Below, piece by piece: positions 1-8,575 of a stretch of 64,000 nucleotides of DNA. The first letter of the stretch is position 1. Each line of letters begins with the position of its first letter. A program made the position numbers and the translations under genes. The notes under the pieces were generated by a model. It saw nothing but the letters and a program-made list of their open reading frames with translations, did no database searches and was not told the DNA's origin. Source of the DNA: Streptomyces ipomoeae 91-03 (GTDB lineage: Bacteria > Actinomycetota > Actinomycetes > Streptomycetales > Streptomycetaceae); contig NZ_AEJC01000530.1 of the NCBI RefSeq assembly GCF_000317595.1, positions 17,087 through 81,086 on the forward strand. Reading direction: 5' to 3'.

Positions 1-325
1 GGCCCTCCAGACCTACTCCAACAAGGAGGTCGTCCGCTGGATCGAGGTCCCGCAGGACGGCCAGGAGGAGCCCGACAACCCGGCGCCCGTGCTCGCGCTG
101 TCCGCCGCGTCCGACGACCACCACGGCTCGTCCGGCGCGTCCACCGCCGCCGACGAGTCGGAGGATGCCGGCAAGGACGCCGAGGCCGCCTCGAACGAGA
201 CCGCCGCCGCGCCCGCCGACACCAGCGACACCACCGCCCGCGTGCTCGGCATCGTCGGCATCGTCGTCGGCGCGGCGGGCGTCGCGTACGGCGTCATGGC
301 CGGCCGTCGGCGTACGGACGCCTGA
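1..325 (+). CDS. YcnI/DUF1775-like copper-associated protein, C-terminal part
   Basis: The reading frame is open from base 2 and ends at TGA 323-325, so only the C-terminus of a gene starting before the window is present (about 107 residues). It shows the end of an extracellular domain, an Ala/Ser/Asp/Glu-rich linker, one membrane helix (around ARVLGIVGIVVGAAGVAYG) and a short basic tail (GRRR). That is the normal C-terminal plan of actinobacterial YcnI-like proteins, which sit outside the membrane and bind copper. The next genes (Sco, PCu(A)C, CopC-CopD, Dyp) are all copper-linked, which supports the call. The diagnostic N-terminal histidine is outside the window, so the family name rests on the tail and context. 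Confidence 0.7.
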   Translation, partial: ALQTYSNKEVVRWIEVPQDGQEEPDNPAPVLALSAASDDHHGSSGASTAADESEDAGKDAEAASNETAAAPADTSDTTARVLGIVGIVVGAAGVAYGVMAGRRRTDA

Positions 326-552
326 GCCTCCGGCTGCCTGAGGCTCCAGCTGCCTGAGCCTCCGGCTGGCTGAAGTTCAGGCTTGCTGAGGTTCAGGCTC
401 CTCTTTTCCTCCCCCTCGGCGCGCACGCGGCAGTCGTACGGCACCGCCCGGCGGCCCGGTCAGGCACTACCGGGCCGCACCACGGAACCTGTCGACCGCG
501 ACGGCGTACACCCCCGTGCGCGCCGGGACTCGAACATCTGGGACATTTCTCT

Positions 553-1230
553 ATGCGCACCAACACGAAGAAGACGAGGACGTACGCGGCCGGCGCCCTG
601 CTCATCGCGGCCGTCCTCACCCTCTCCGCCTGCGGCAGCGGCGAAGACTCCACGGCGTCGGTCACCGAGGTCTCCAACACCGGCCCGAGGAAGGCGGCCA
701 CGGTCCTCGACCAGCCGTTCACCAAGCCGAATCTGGTCCTCACCGACACACACGGCAAGTCGTACGATCTCCGCAAGGAGACCAAGGGCAAGCCGACGCT
801 GATCTACTTCGGCTACACCAACTGCCCCGACATCTGCCCGCTGACCATGAACAACCTCGCGGTCGCGAAGAAGGAGGCGGCCAAGAAGCTGTCGCAGTCG
901 GAGATGGCGAACCTCCGGCTCGTCTTCGTCACCACCGACCCGGAGCGGGACACTCCGACAGAGCTCGGCAAGTGGCTCAAGGGCATCGACCCCGAGATCG
1001 TCGGCCTCACCGGCGACTTCGACGAGATCCAGGCCGGCGCCCGTACCCTCGGCATCTCCATCAACCCGCCGACCAAGGACAAGAACGGCAAGACCATCTC
1101 CGAACACGGCACCCAGGTCATCGCGTTCTCACCGAAGACCGACGGGGGCTACGTCCTCTACGGCGAGGACGCGACCGTGCAGGACTATGAGAAGGACCTG
1201 CCGAAGCTGCTCAAGGGCCAGAACCCGTGA
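553..1230 (+). CDS. sco: SCO1/SenC family copper chaperone lipoprotein
   Basis: 225 residues. The N-terminus is a lipoprotein signal with lipobox LSAC (Cys27). The thioredoxin-like domain carries the copper-binding CPDIC motif (Cys91 and Cys95) and the partner His185 in the EHGTQ segment. Sco proteins hand copper to the CuA site of aa3 oxidase. In S. lividans the homologue also supplies the extracellular copper pathway for GlxA and development. The stop overlaps the GTG of the next gene (GTGA, 1227-1230), so the two are probably translationally coupled. Confidence 0.93.
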   Translation: MRTNTKKTRTYAAGALLIAAVLTLSACGSGEDSTASVTEVSNTGPRKAATVLDQPFTKPNLVLTDTHGKSYDLRKETKGKPTLIYFGYTNCPDICPLTMNNLAVAKKEAAKKLSQSEMANLRLVFVTTDPERDTPTELGKWLKGIDPEIVGLTGDFDEIQAGARTLGISINPPTKDKNGKTISEHGTQVIAFSPKTDGGYVLYGEDATVQDYEKDLPKLLKGQNP

Positions 1231-1733
1231 GGCGGCGACTCGTCGGTCCCGGTCTGAGTCTGATCACCGCCGCCGCGCTCGTTCTGACCGGTTGTGGCTC
1301 CTCGGATCCTTCGGATTCTTCGGGTTCCTCGGATTCCTTGGCTACTTCCGGTTCCTCCGCCGCCAAGCTGTCCGTGAAGGCCGCCTACATGCCGCAGCCG
1401 GTCTCGGACTCCATGGCGGCCGGTTTCCTCATCGTCGAGAACACCGGCGGTACGGCGGACGAGCTCACCTCCGTCACCAGCGACCTCGCCCAGGACGTCA
1501 CCGTCCACAGGACCACCGGGCAGTCGATGCAGGAGGTCTCGTCCCTGAAGGTCCCCGCCGATGGGGAGCTCGTGTTCGAAAGCGGCGGAAACCACCTGAT
1601 GTTCGAAAACCTGAAGCGCAGGCCGAAGGAAGGCGAGACCGTGTCCCTGCGGTTGAACTTCACCAAGTCCAAGGCCATCACGGTCGAGATGCCCGTGAAG
1701 TCGGCGACGTACCGGCCGACCACCGGGCACTGA
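1227..1733 (+). CDS. ecuC: PCu(A)C-type extracellular copper chaperone lipoprotein
   Basis: 168 residues. GTG start overlaps the sco stop by 4 bases. The signal peptide ends in lipobox LTGC, followed by a Ser/Asp-rich linker and the PCu(A)C domain (DUF461). The Met/His copper ligands are visible as MPQPVSDSM, VHRTTGQSM and NHLMF. In S. lividans the homologue ECuC passes Cu(I) to Sco. It lies between sco and copC-copD and probably belongs to one copper operon. A good Shine-Dalgarno for the following gene starts directly after its stop. The symbol is given by homology and context. Confidence 0.9.
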   Translation: MRRRLVGPGLSLITAAALVLTGCGSSDPSDSSGSSDSLATSGSSAAKLSVKAAYMPQPVSDSMAAGFLIVENTGGTADELTSVTSDLAQDVTVHRTTGQSMQEVSSLKVPADGELVFESGGNHLMFENLKRRPKEGETVSLRLNFTKSKAITVEMPVKSATYRPTTGH

Positions 1734-1747
1734 GGGAGGGAACCCCG

Positions 1748-4012
1748 TTGAGGCCCTTGAGCAGGTTGGGACCGTCGAGCGGGTCGACGCATGATCGGCC
1801 GTCGAGCCGGTTGAGGCGGGATCGGCCGTCGAGCCGGTTCAGGCCGCTGCTGCTGGTGCTGCTCGCCGTCCTCGGGGCGCTGTTCGCCGGAGCCGCGCCG
1901 GTCTCCGCGCACGCCGCGCTGACCGGCAGCGATCCACAGCAGGGATCGGTGGTCGAGGAGGCGCCGTCCCAGGTGTCGCTCACGTTCTCCGAGAAGGTCG
2001 CGCTGTCCGACGGCTCGGTGCGCGTGTACGACCCCAAGGGCAAGCAGGTCGACACCGGCGACGTCACCGATCTCGGCGGCAACAGCTACGGGGTGGGCCT
2101 GCACTCCGGCCTGCCCGACGGCACGTTCACCGTCACCTACCAGGTGGTCTCGGCGGACAGCCACCCCGTCTCCGGTGCCTTCACCTTCTCCGTGGGGGCG
2201 CCCTCCAAGACGACGGCCGTGGTACCCGAGCAGAGCGCCGGGGGCGGGGTCGTCGGGGGCCTCTACGGGTTCGCCCGCTATCTGTCGTACGCCGGTTTCA
2301 TCCTGCTGGTCGGCGGCGCCGCCTTCGTACTGGCCTGCTGGCAGCGCGGCGCAGGCGTACGTCCCGTGCAGCGGCTGGTCGTCACCGGCTGGCTCACGCT
2401 GACCGCCGCCACCCTCGCCATGCTGCTCATGCGCGGCTCGTACACCGGCTCCGGCAAGCTCGGCGACGTCTTCGACCTGGACCTCCTCGGCCAGGTCCTC
2501 CAGACGAAGGCGGGCGCGGCCCTGGTCTCCCGCCTGCTGCTCCTCGCCGCGGCGGCCCTCTTCATCGCGGTGCTGTTCGGCGCGTACGCGCGACGGGACG
2601 CGGATGTCGAGGACACGGACGAGGAGATCCCCGAGGTTTCGGAGAAGCCGGAGGAGTCGGAGGCGGAGGACTCTGACAGCTCTGAGGACTCTGATGATTC
2701 GGAGGACTCTGACGGCTCGGAGGACTCTGACGATTCGGAGGAGTACGACGACTCCCTCCGGAGAGATCTCACCTTCGGGCTCGCCATCGGCGGTGGTGTG
2801 GTCGCCATCGGGCTCGCCGCGAGCTGGGCGATGTCCGAGCATGCCTCGACCGGTATCCAGACAGGCCTCGCGATGCCCCTCGACGTCCTGCACCTGCTGG
2901 CGGTCGCCGCCTGGCTGGGCGGTCTGGCGACGCTGCTCGTGGCGCTGTTCCGGGCGCCGGCCGACGCACCGATCGAGACCGCGGCCGTACGACGCTTCTC
3001 GCGAGTCGCGTTCGGCAGCGTGCTCGTACTGGCCGCGACCGGGATCTACCAGTCGTGGCGGCAGGTCGGCACCTGGTCGGCACTGACCGACACGTCGTAC
3101 GGGCAACTGCTGCTGGTGAAGATCGGCCTGGTCACCGTGCTCGTCGGGATCGCGTGGATCTCCCGCCGGTGGACGGAACAGCTGGCGGAGGCGCCGGCCG
3201 CAGGGGAGGCGGAGGCCGAGAAGGGCGTCACGGATGCCGACAAGGGCGTCGCGGAGTACCCCGTGGCGTCGGTTGCGGAATCCGCCGTGACGTCCGTCCC
3301 GGAGCCCGACGTCGAGGCCGTTCCGGAGCGCGTGCTGGAGAAGGAACCGGCGGTCGCCGTCTCGGAGAGGAAACCGACAACAGCCGCCGCGGAGAAGACG
3401 CCGACGGCGTCGGCCGGGGCCACCGTCGGCGATTCCGAGCGGGCCGCCCAGCTGGCCCGGCAGCGGACCGCGGTGGCCAACGCGCGCGAGAAGCGGATAC
3501 GGAACGCCGATCCGGGCCGTACGGGTCTGCGCAAGTCGGCGCTGGCGGAGGCGGGCGTCGCCGTCGTACTGCTCGCCGTCACAACGGCCCTGACGTCCAC
3601 CGAGCCGGGGCGCACGGTGGAGGAGGCCAAGGCGGCCAACGCGGCCGTGACACAGGAGGCGGAGCAGTCCGGGGCACTGGCGCTGGACATCCCGTTCGAC
3701 ACCGGGGGCAAGGACGGCAAGGGCGTGGCCCGCCTGGAGATCGACCCCGCGCGCGTGGGCGCCAACGAGATGCACGTCTACGTCCAGCGCCCCGACGGCA
3801 AAGCCTTCGACGTCCCCGAAGTGAAGGTCGCCTTCACCCTGGAGGCCAAGAAGATCGGCCCCCTGCCCGTCGTCCCCGACCACCTCGCCACCGGGCACTG
3901 GTCGGCCAACGGCGTACAGATCCCCATGGCGGGCGACTGGAAGATCGAAATCACCGTACGGACATCCGACATCGATCAGGTGACCGTAGGCAAGAACGCG
4001 AAGATCGGCTGA
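1748..4012 (+). CDS. CopC-CopD fusion copper resistance/uptake membrane protein
   Basis: 754 residues from TTG 1748, chosen because GGGAGGGAA lies 6 nt upstream and a signal peptide follows; TTG 1757 and 1766 are alternatives. After the signal (cleavage near VSAHA) comes a CopC beta-barrel with the N-terminal His of mature HAALTGSDP and a second His in DSHPVSG. A CopD-type multi-helix membrane domain follows. Two low-complexity inserts split it: an Asp/Ser/Glu tandem repeat (about 2590-2760) and an Ala/Glu/Pro-rich stretch (about 3180-3480). The C-terminal region resembles the YtkA-like domain often found behind CopD. Likely role: copper binding outside and transfer across the membrane. It lies between ecuC and the Dyp peroxidase, 8 nt before the latter. 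Confidence 0.88.
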   Translation: MRPLSRLGPSSGSTHDRPSSRLRRDRPSSRFRPLLLVLLAVLGALFAGAAPVSAHAALTGSDPQQGSVVEEAPSQVSLTFSEKVALSDGSVRVYDPKGKQVDTGDVTDLGGNSYGVGLHSGLPDGTFTVTYQVVSADSHPVSGAFTFSVGAPSKTTAVVPEQSAGGGVVGGLYGFARYLSYAGFILLVGGAAFVLACWQRGAGVRPVQRLVVTGWLTLTAATLAMLLMRGSYTGSGKLGDVFDLDLLGQVLQTKAGAALVSRLLLLAAAALFIAVLFGAYARRDADVEDTDEEIPEVSEKPEESEAEDSDSSEDSDDSEDSDGSEDSDDSEEYDDSLRRDLTFGLAIGGGVVAIGLAASWAMSEHASTGIQTGLAMPLDVLHLLAVAAWLGGLATLLVALFRAPADAPIETAAVRRFSRVAFGSVLVLAATGIYQSWRQVGTWSALTDTSYGQLLLVKIGLVTVLVGIAWISRRWTEQLAEAPAAGEAEAEKGVTDADKGVAEYPVASVAESAVTSVPEPDVEAVPERVLEKEPAVAVSERKPTTAAAEKTPTASAGATVGDSERAAQLARQRTAVANAREKRIRNADPGRTGLRKSALAEAGVAVVLLAVTTALTSTEPGRTVEEAKAANAAVTQEAEQSGALALDIPFDTGGKDGKGVARLEIDPARVGANEMHVYVQRPDGKAFDVPEVKVAFTLEAKKIGPLPVVPDHLATGHWSANGVQIPMAGDWKIEITVRTSDIDQVTVGKNAKIG

Positions 4013-4020
4013 ACGAGATC

Positions 4021-5541
4021 ATGGCTGACGCTGACCAGTCCACGATGGACCCGTCCGAGGGAAGGGACGCCCCCGTGAGGGCCAAGGGACCGGGCGCCTC
4101 CGTGGAGGCCAAGGAGCCAGGCGCCTCCGTAGAGGCGCGGGGAACCGCACGGGGAACTGCGCGAGCAACCGCAGACGCCCCGCGGTCGCCATCCGCCCCC
4201 AAGCAGTCACGGCGAGGCAGCGACGCTCCACCCGCACCTTCGGAACCGTCCGGCCCGTCCCGTACGTCGAGCCCTTCCACCGATGGGATCTCCCGGCGCC
4301 GCCTGCTCGGCACTGCCGGAGCGACCGGCCTCACTTTCGGCGCGGTCGGCGGCGCCGCCGGGTACGCGGCGGCGTCCTCCTCCTCGGCCGAGAAGGCCAC
4401 GCCGCTGTCCTCCCTGGGCGCGGGACAGGTGCCGTTTCACGTGAAACATCAGCCCGGGATCACGACCCCCCTGCAGGCCCGTGGTCACCTCATCGCCTTC
4501 GACCTGGCCGCCGGCGCCGGGCGCAGGGAAGCCGCCGCGCTGATGCGCCGCTGGTCGGAGACGGCCCGGCGACTGATGGCCGGGGAGACCTCCGCGCAGG
4601 ACGACACCGGCATCGCCCTCGACGCGGGGCCGTCCTCGTTGACGGTGACGTTCGGCTTCGGGCACAGCTTCTTCGCCCGGACCGGCCTGGAGAAGCAGCG
4701 CCCGGACTCCCTGGACCCGCTGCCGGACTTCTCCTCGGACCAGCTGGACAAGGCACGCAGCAACGGTGACCTGTGGGTGCAGATCGGCGCCGACGACTCG
4801 CTCGTCGCCTTCCACGCCCTGCGCGCGATCCAGAAAGACGCGGGTGGCGCGGCCCGGGTGCGCTGGCAGATGAACGGGTTCAATCGTTCGCCGGGTGCCA
4901 CGTCCCATCCCATGACCGCGCGCAACCTGATGGGCCAGATCGACGGCACGCGCAACCCCAAGCCGACCGAGCCCGACTTCGACGAGCGGATCTTCGTGCC
5001 CGCGTCCGCCGGTGGGTCGGGCGAGGGCGCGTCGGACGACCCGGCGTGGATGGCGAACGGTTCGTACGCCGTCGTACGCCGTATCCGGATGCTCCTCGAC
5101 GACTGGGACGAGTTCTCGCTCAAGGAGCAGGAGGACGTCATCGGGCGCCGGAAGTCCGACGGCGCGGCGCTGAGCGGGGGCGCGAAGGCGACCGAGACGA
5201 CCGAGATGGACCTGGAGAAGACCGACGCCCAAGGCAATCTGCTCGTCCCGATCAACGCGCACGCCCGTATCACGCGCCCCGACCAGAACGGCGGCGCGGC
5301 GATTCTCCGCCGCCCCTTCTCCTTCCACGACGGCATCGACGCGAAGGGCGTCCCCGACGCCGGCCTCCTCTTCATCTGCTGGCAGGCCGACCCCCTCCGC
5401 GGCTTCATCCCCCTCCAACGAAAACTCGACCGCGGCGACGCCCTCTCCACGTTCATCCGCCACGAATCCAGCGGCCTCTTCGCGGTACCGGGGGGAGCGG
5501 CGAAGGGGGAGTACGTGGGCCAACGCTTGCTGGAGGGCTAG
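4021..5541 (+). CDS. dtpA: Tat-secreted dye-decolourising heme peroxidase (DtpA/EfeB-like)
   Basis: 506 residues from ATG 4021. The Tat signal SRRRLLG lies only at residues 91-97, after an unusually long Ala/Pro/Gly-rich leader, so a later start (for example GTG 4075) is possible. Dyp hallmarks are present: the distal GQIDGTRNP motif with Asp308 and Arg311, and a likely proximal heme His414 in NAHARI. In S. lividans the homologue DtpA is needed with Sco and ECuC for the copper-dependent morphological switch through GlxA. A perfect parS palindrome (4434-4447) is embedded in the coding region and encodes the segment FHVKH just after the Tat signal; this segment looks like an insertion forced by DNA needs. 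Confidence 0.93.
   Translation: MADADQSTMDPSEGRDAPVRAKGPGASVEAKEPGASVEARGTARGTARATADAPRSPSAPKQSRRGSDAPPAPSEPSGPSRTSSPSTDGISRRRLLGTAGATGLTFGAVGGAAGYAAASSSSAEKATPLSSLGAGQVPFHVKHQPGITTPLQARGHLIAFDLAAGAGRREAAALMRRWSETARRLMAGETSAQDDTGIALDAGPSSLTVTFGFGHSFFARTGLEKQRPDSLDPLPDFSSDQLDKARSNGDLWVQIGADDSLVAFHALRAIQKDAGGAARVRWQMNGFNRSPGATSHPMTARNLMGQIDGTRNPKPTEPDFDERIFVPASAGGSGEGASDDPAWMANGSYAVVRRIRMLLDDWDEFSLKEQEDVIGRRKSDGAALSGGAKATETTEMDLEKTDAQGNLLVPINAHARITRPDQNGGAAILRRPFSFHDGIDAKGVPDAGLLFICWQADPLRGFIPLQRKLDRGDALSTFIRHESSGLFAVPGGAAKGEYVGQRLLEG
4434..4447. promoter_or_regulatory. parS site 1 (ParB-binding palindrome), inside the Dyp gene
   Basis: Perfect 14-bp palindrome GTTTCACGTGAAAC, the known Streptomyces ParB target. 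It lies within the coding sequence of the Dyp peroxidase. Confidence 0.92.
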
Positions 5542-5641
5542 CCGACGGCCCAGTCTTCCTGGCTGCGAAGTCGAGAGTGGGGAGGGTGGGCGCGGCGGCA
5601 CCCTGCACGCGCTGGCAAGCGGAACCCACCCCCGCCCAGCG

Positions 5642-5670
5642 CCGGCACCGGCACCGGCACCGGCACCGGC
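5642..5670. repeat. Hexanucleotide tandem repeat (CCGGCA), about 4.8 units
   Basis: Short perfect tandem repeat in the 256-base gap between the Dyp gene and pheA. No reading frame or hairpin of note is attached to it. Confidence 0.8.
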
Positions 5671-5797
5671 CCACCTTGCACCGACGTCAGCCCACAGCGC
5701 TGGCCCTCGAAGTTGCGCAAGGGCGCCCCAGAGCCACAGGTCGCCCCGCAGGGGTGGTGGGCGCCGGTGCGTCACCAGGCCCATTAGGGTGAGTGCC

Positions 5798-6733
5798 ATG
5801 CCAGCCAGCTACGTGTACCTCGGCCCCGAGGGCACCTTCACCGAGGTCGCCCTGCGCACGCTGCCGGAGTCCGCGACCCGCGAGCTCATCCCGATGGTCT
5901 CCGTCCCCGCCGCCCTCGATGCCGTCCGCAACGGCGACGCCGAGGCCGCCTTCGTCCCGATCGAGAATTCCGTCGAGGGCGGCATCACCACCACCCTCGA
6001 CGAACTGGTCGCCGGTGCCCCGCTGATGATCTACCGCGAGGTACTCCTCTCGATCACCTTCGCCCTGCTGGTCCGCCCGGGCACGAAGATCTCCGAGATC
6101 AAAACGGTCACCGCCCACCCGGCCGCCCAGCCGCAGGTCCGCAACTGGATGAAGGCCAACCTCCCCCCGGACGTCGTCTGGGAGTCCGCCGCCTCGAACG
6201 CCGACGGCGCCCGCCTCGTCCAGGAGGGCCGCTACGACGCCGCGTTCGCCGGCGAGTTCGCGGCCTCCCGGTACGGCCTGGAGGCCCTGGAGACCGGCAT
6301 CCACGACGCGGAGAACGCCCAGACCCGGTTCGTCCTGGTCGGCCGCCCCGCCCGCCCCGCCGCCCCGACCGGCACCGACAAGACGTCCGTCGTCATCTGG
6401 CAGCGCGACGACCACCCCGGTGGACTGCGCGATCTGCTGGGCGAGTTCGCCGTCCGCGGCGTCAACCTCATGCTCCTGCAGTCCCGCCCGACCGGCGAGG
6501 GCATCGGCAACTACTGCTTCGCCATAGACGCCGAGGGCCACATCTCCGACCGCAGGGTCGCCGAGGCGCTGATGGGCCTCAAGCGGATCTGCCTCCAGGT
6601 GCGCTTCCTCGGTTCGTACCCGCGTGCGGACGCCGCCGAGGCGAAGGTCCGGCCCAGTCTGCCGGGCACCTCGGACGCCGAGTTCGTGGCGGCGGCGGAA
6701 TGGGTGGCGCGCTGCCAGGACGGCCGGTTCTAG
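5798..6733 (+). CDS. pheA: Prephenate dehydratase
   Basis: 311 residues. It converts prephenate to phenylpyruvate in phenylalanine synthesis. ATG 5798 is preferred over the in-frame GTG 5789 because GGGTGAG lies about 5 nt before it and the protein then begins MPASYVYLGPEGTF, the usual start. The periplasmic-binding-like catalytic domain shows PIENSVEGG and NADGARLV. The C-terminal ACT domain (about residues 200-280) shows DHPGGLRDLL and ESRP-type allosteric residues (here QSRP), which bind Phe. Monofunctional, without chorismate mutase, as is usual in actinobacteria. Confidence 0.96.
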   Translation: MPASYVYLGPEGTFTEVALRTLPESATRELIPMVSVPAALDAVRNGDAEAAFVPIENSVEGGITTTLDELVAGAPLMIYREVLLSITFALLVRPGTKISEIKTVTAHPAAQPQVRNWMKANLPPDVVWESAASNADGARLVQEGRYDAAFAGEFAASRYGLEALETGIHDAENAQTRFVLVGRPARPAAPTGTDKTSVVIWQRDDHPGGLRDLLGEFAVRGVNLMLLQSRPTGEGIGNYCFAIDAEGHISDRRVAEALMGLKRICLQVRFLGSYPRADAAEAKVRPSLPGTSDAEFVAAAEWVARCQDGRF

Positions 6734-7297
6734 TCGTCCAGCAAGTCCCAGGCCGGTCCTACCTGCTTATTTTCTTTGTCCACAGAAGTTATCCACAGGT
6801 GGGCTTCTCGACCTGGGGGCAAGTCGACAACGTTGCACCATTCAGTCGATAAATCATTTCGTCGAGCCCCACTCTGTCCACACCCTCATAGATCACCCTT
6901 CTCCCGCCCGTTCCCTCCGGTCAATCCATTGGAGTGACCCAATTCGAGCGAATCCACTCGAAAGGGGGAGTGAAGGTGGTTTGAGCCAGGAATCCCGGGG
7001 TTGACACCCACCCTTCGAAACGATCATCCCCGAAGTCCACAGATCTTTCGCACAGCCTGTGGATAACTCTCCGGCGCTGTGGATTCCTGTGGACAGCCGA
7101 GCCAAGTTCCATACGACACACGGAGGACGAGTCGGCCAAGGGCCACTCCAGCACCCCCCTTTCAGGCAATCCACCCCGGTTCATCGACTCCCTCGACTCT
7201 CACCACAGCATCCGACATTTCTCTCAAAATGGCCAAAGGAGAGGCGTACTGCAATTCCAGGTCGTGGGCCGGAACCACTCACCGGTAGCCTTGAGGA
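6734..7297. other. Long gene-free region with DnaA-box cluster upstream of serS
   Basis: 564 bases without a convincing gene, locally AT-richer than the surroundings. DnaA-box-like 9-mers occur at 6776-6784 (TTGTCCACA), 6789-6797 (TTATCCACA), 6874-6882 (CTGTCCACA), 7058-7066 (TGTGGATAA) and 7088-7096 (TGTGGACAG). The first matches the Streptomyces consensus exactly; the second and fourth match the E. coli form. A TTGACA at about 7000 could be a -35 element for serS but I see no clear -10 at the right distance. Confidence 0.6.
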
Positions 7298-8575
7298 GTG
7301 ATTGACCTTCGCCTGCTCCGTGAGGACCCCGACCGTGTGCGCGCGTCCCAGCGCGCCCGTGGAGAGGACGTCGCCCTCGTCGACGCCCTCCTGTCTGCCG
7401 ACGAGCGGCGCAGGTCCTCCGGCGTCCGCTTCGACGAACTCCGCGCCGAGCAGAAGTCGCTCGGCAAGCTGATCCCCAAGGCCTCCGGTGACGAGAAGGC
7501 CGAGCTGCTGAAGAAGGCGAGCCAGCTCGCCGCCGATGTCAAGGCCGCCGACGCCGAGCGCGACGCGGCCGACGCCGAGACCCAGCAGCTCCTCCTCCAA
7601 CTCGGCAACCTCGTCCACCCCGACGTCCCCGTCGGCGGCGAGGAGGACTTCGTCACGCTGGAGACGCACGGCGAGATCCGCGACTTCGCGGCCGAGGGCT
7701 TCGAGCCCAAGGACCACCTGGAGCTCGGCACGCTGCTGGGCGCCATCGACGTCGAGCGCGGCGCCAAGGTCTCCGGCTCGCGTTTCTACTTCCTGACGGG
7801 CGTCGGCGCCCTCCTCGAACTCGCCCTGGTCAACGCGGCGATGGCCCAGGCCACCGCGGCCGGCTTCACACCGATGCTGACCCCGGCCCTGGTCCGCCCG
7901 CAGTCGATGGCCGGCACCGGCTTCCTCGGCCAGGCCGCCCAGGACGTGTACCACCTCGACAAGGACGACCTGTACCTGGTCGGCACCTCCGAGGTCGCGC
8001 TGGCCGCGTACCACATGGACGAGATCCTCGACGCCGACCGTCTCCCCCTGCGCTACGCGGGCTTCTCCCCCTGCTTCCGCCGCGAGGCCGGCTCGCACGG
8101 CAAGGACACCCGGGGCATCTTCCGCGTCCACCAGTTCGACAAGGTCGAGATGTTCTCGTACGTCGCTCCCGAGGACTCCCAGGCCGAGCACCAGCGCCTG
8201 CTGGAGTGGGAGAAGCAGTGGCTGACGTCGCTGGAACTGCCGTTCCGCGTCATCGACGTCGCCTCCGCCGACCTCGGCTCCTCTGCCTCGCGCAAGTTCG
8301 ACTGCGAGGCGTGGATCCCGACCCAGGGCAAGTACCGCGAGCTGACGTCGACCTCGGACTGCACCGAGTTCCAGTCCCGCCGACTGCAGATCCGCGTCCG
8401 TGACGGCAAGCAGGTCAAGCCGCTGGCCACCCTCAACGGCACCCTGTGCGCCGTCCCGCGCACCATCGTCGCGATCCTGGAGAACCACCAGCAGGCCGAC
8501 GGCTCCGTCCGCGTCCCCGAGATCCTGCGTCCCTACCTGGGCGGCCGCGAGATCCTGGAGCCGGTAGCCAAGTGA
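7298..8575 (+). CDS. serS: Seryl-tRNA synthetase
   Basis: 425 residues, GTG start. It charges tRNA-Ser. The N-terminal tRNA-binding coiled-coil arm (about residues 30-100) is followed by the class II catalytic core with motif 2 around FRREAGSHGKDTRG and motif 3 around LNGTLCAVPRT. Length is typical. GAGGA abuts the start with no spacer and TAGCCT lies 6-7 nt upstream, so the message may be leaderless. The downstream HAD gene overlaps its stop by 4 bases. Confidence 0.97.
   Translation: MIDLRLLREDPDRVRASQRARGEDVALVDALLSADERRRSSGVRFDELRAEQKSLGKLIPKASGDEKAELLKKASQLAADVKAADAERDAADAETQQLLLQLGNLVHPDVPVGGEEDFVTLETHGEIRDFAAEGFEPKDHLELGTLLGAIDVERGAKVSGSRFYFLTGVGALLELALVNAAMAQATAAGFTPMLTPALVRPQSMAGTGFLGQAAQDVYHLDKDDLYLVGTSEVALAAYHMDEILDADRLPLRYAGFSPCFRREAGSHGKDTRGIFRVHQFDKVEMFSYVAPEDSQAEHQRLLEWEKQWLTSLELPFRVIDVASADLGSSASRKFDCEAWIPTQGKYRELTSTSDCTEFQSRRLQIRVRDGKQVKPLATLNGTLCAVPRTIVAILENHQQADGSVRVPEILRPYLGGREILEPVAK

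Noticed and set aside
1187..1747. Open frame continuing upstream of the CopC-CopD start, overlapping two copper chaperone genes
   Set aside because: It lacks a signal peptide at its own start and runs antiphase to clear lipoprotein genes; the TTG at 1748 has a good Shine-Dalgarno.
6734..7297. T-box or other riboswitch before serS
   Set aside because: No T-box core or antiterminator could be recognised; the notable signals are DnaA-box-like 9-mers.
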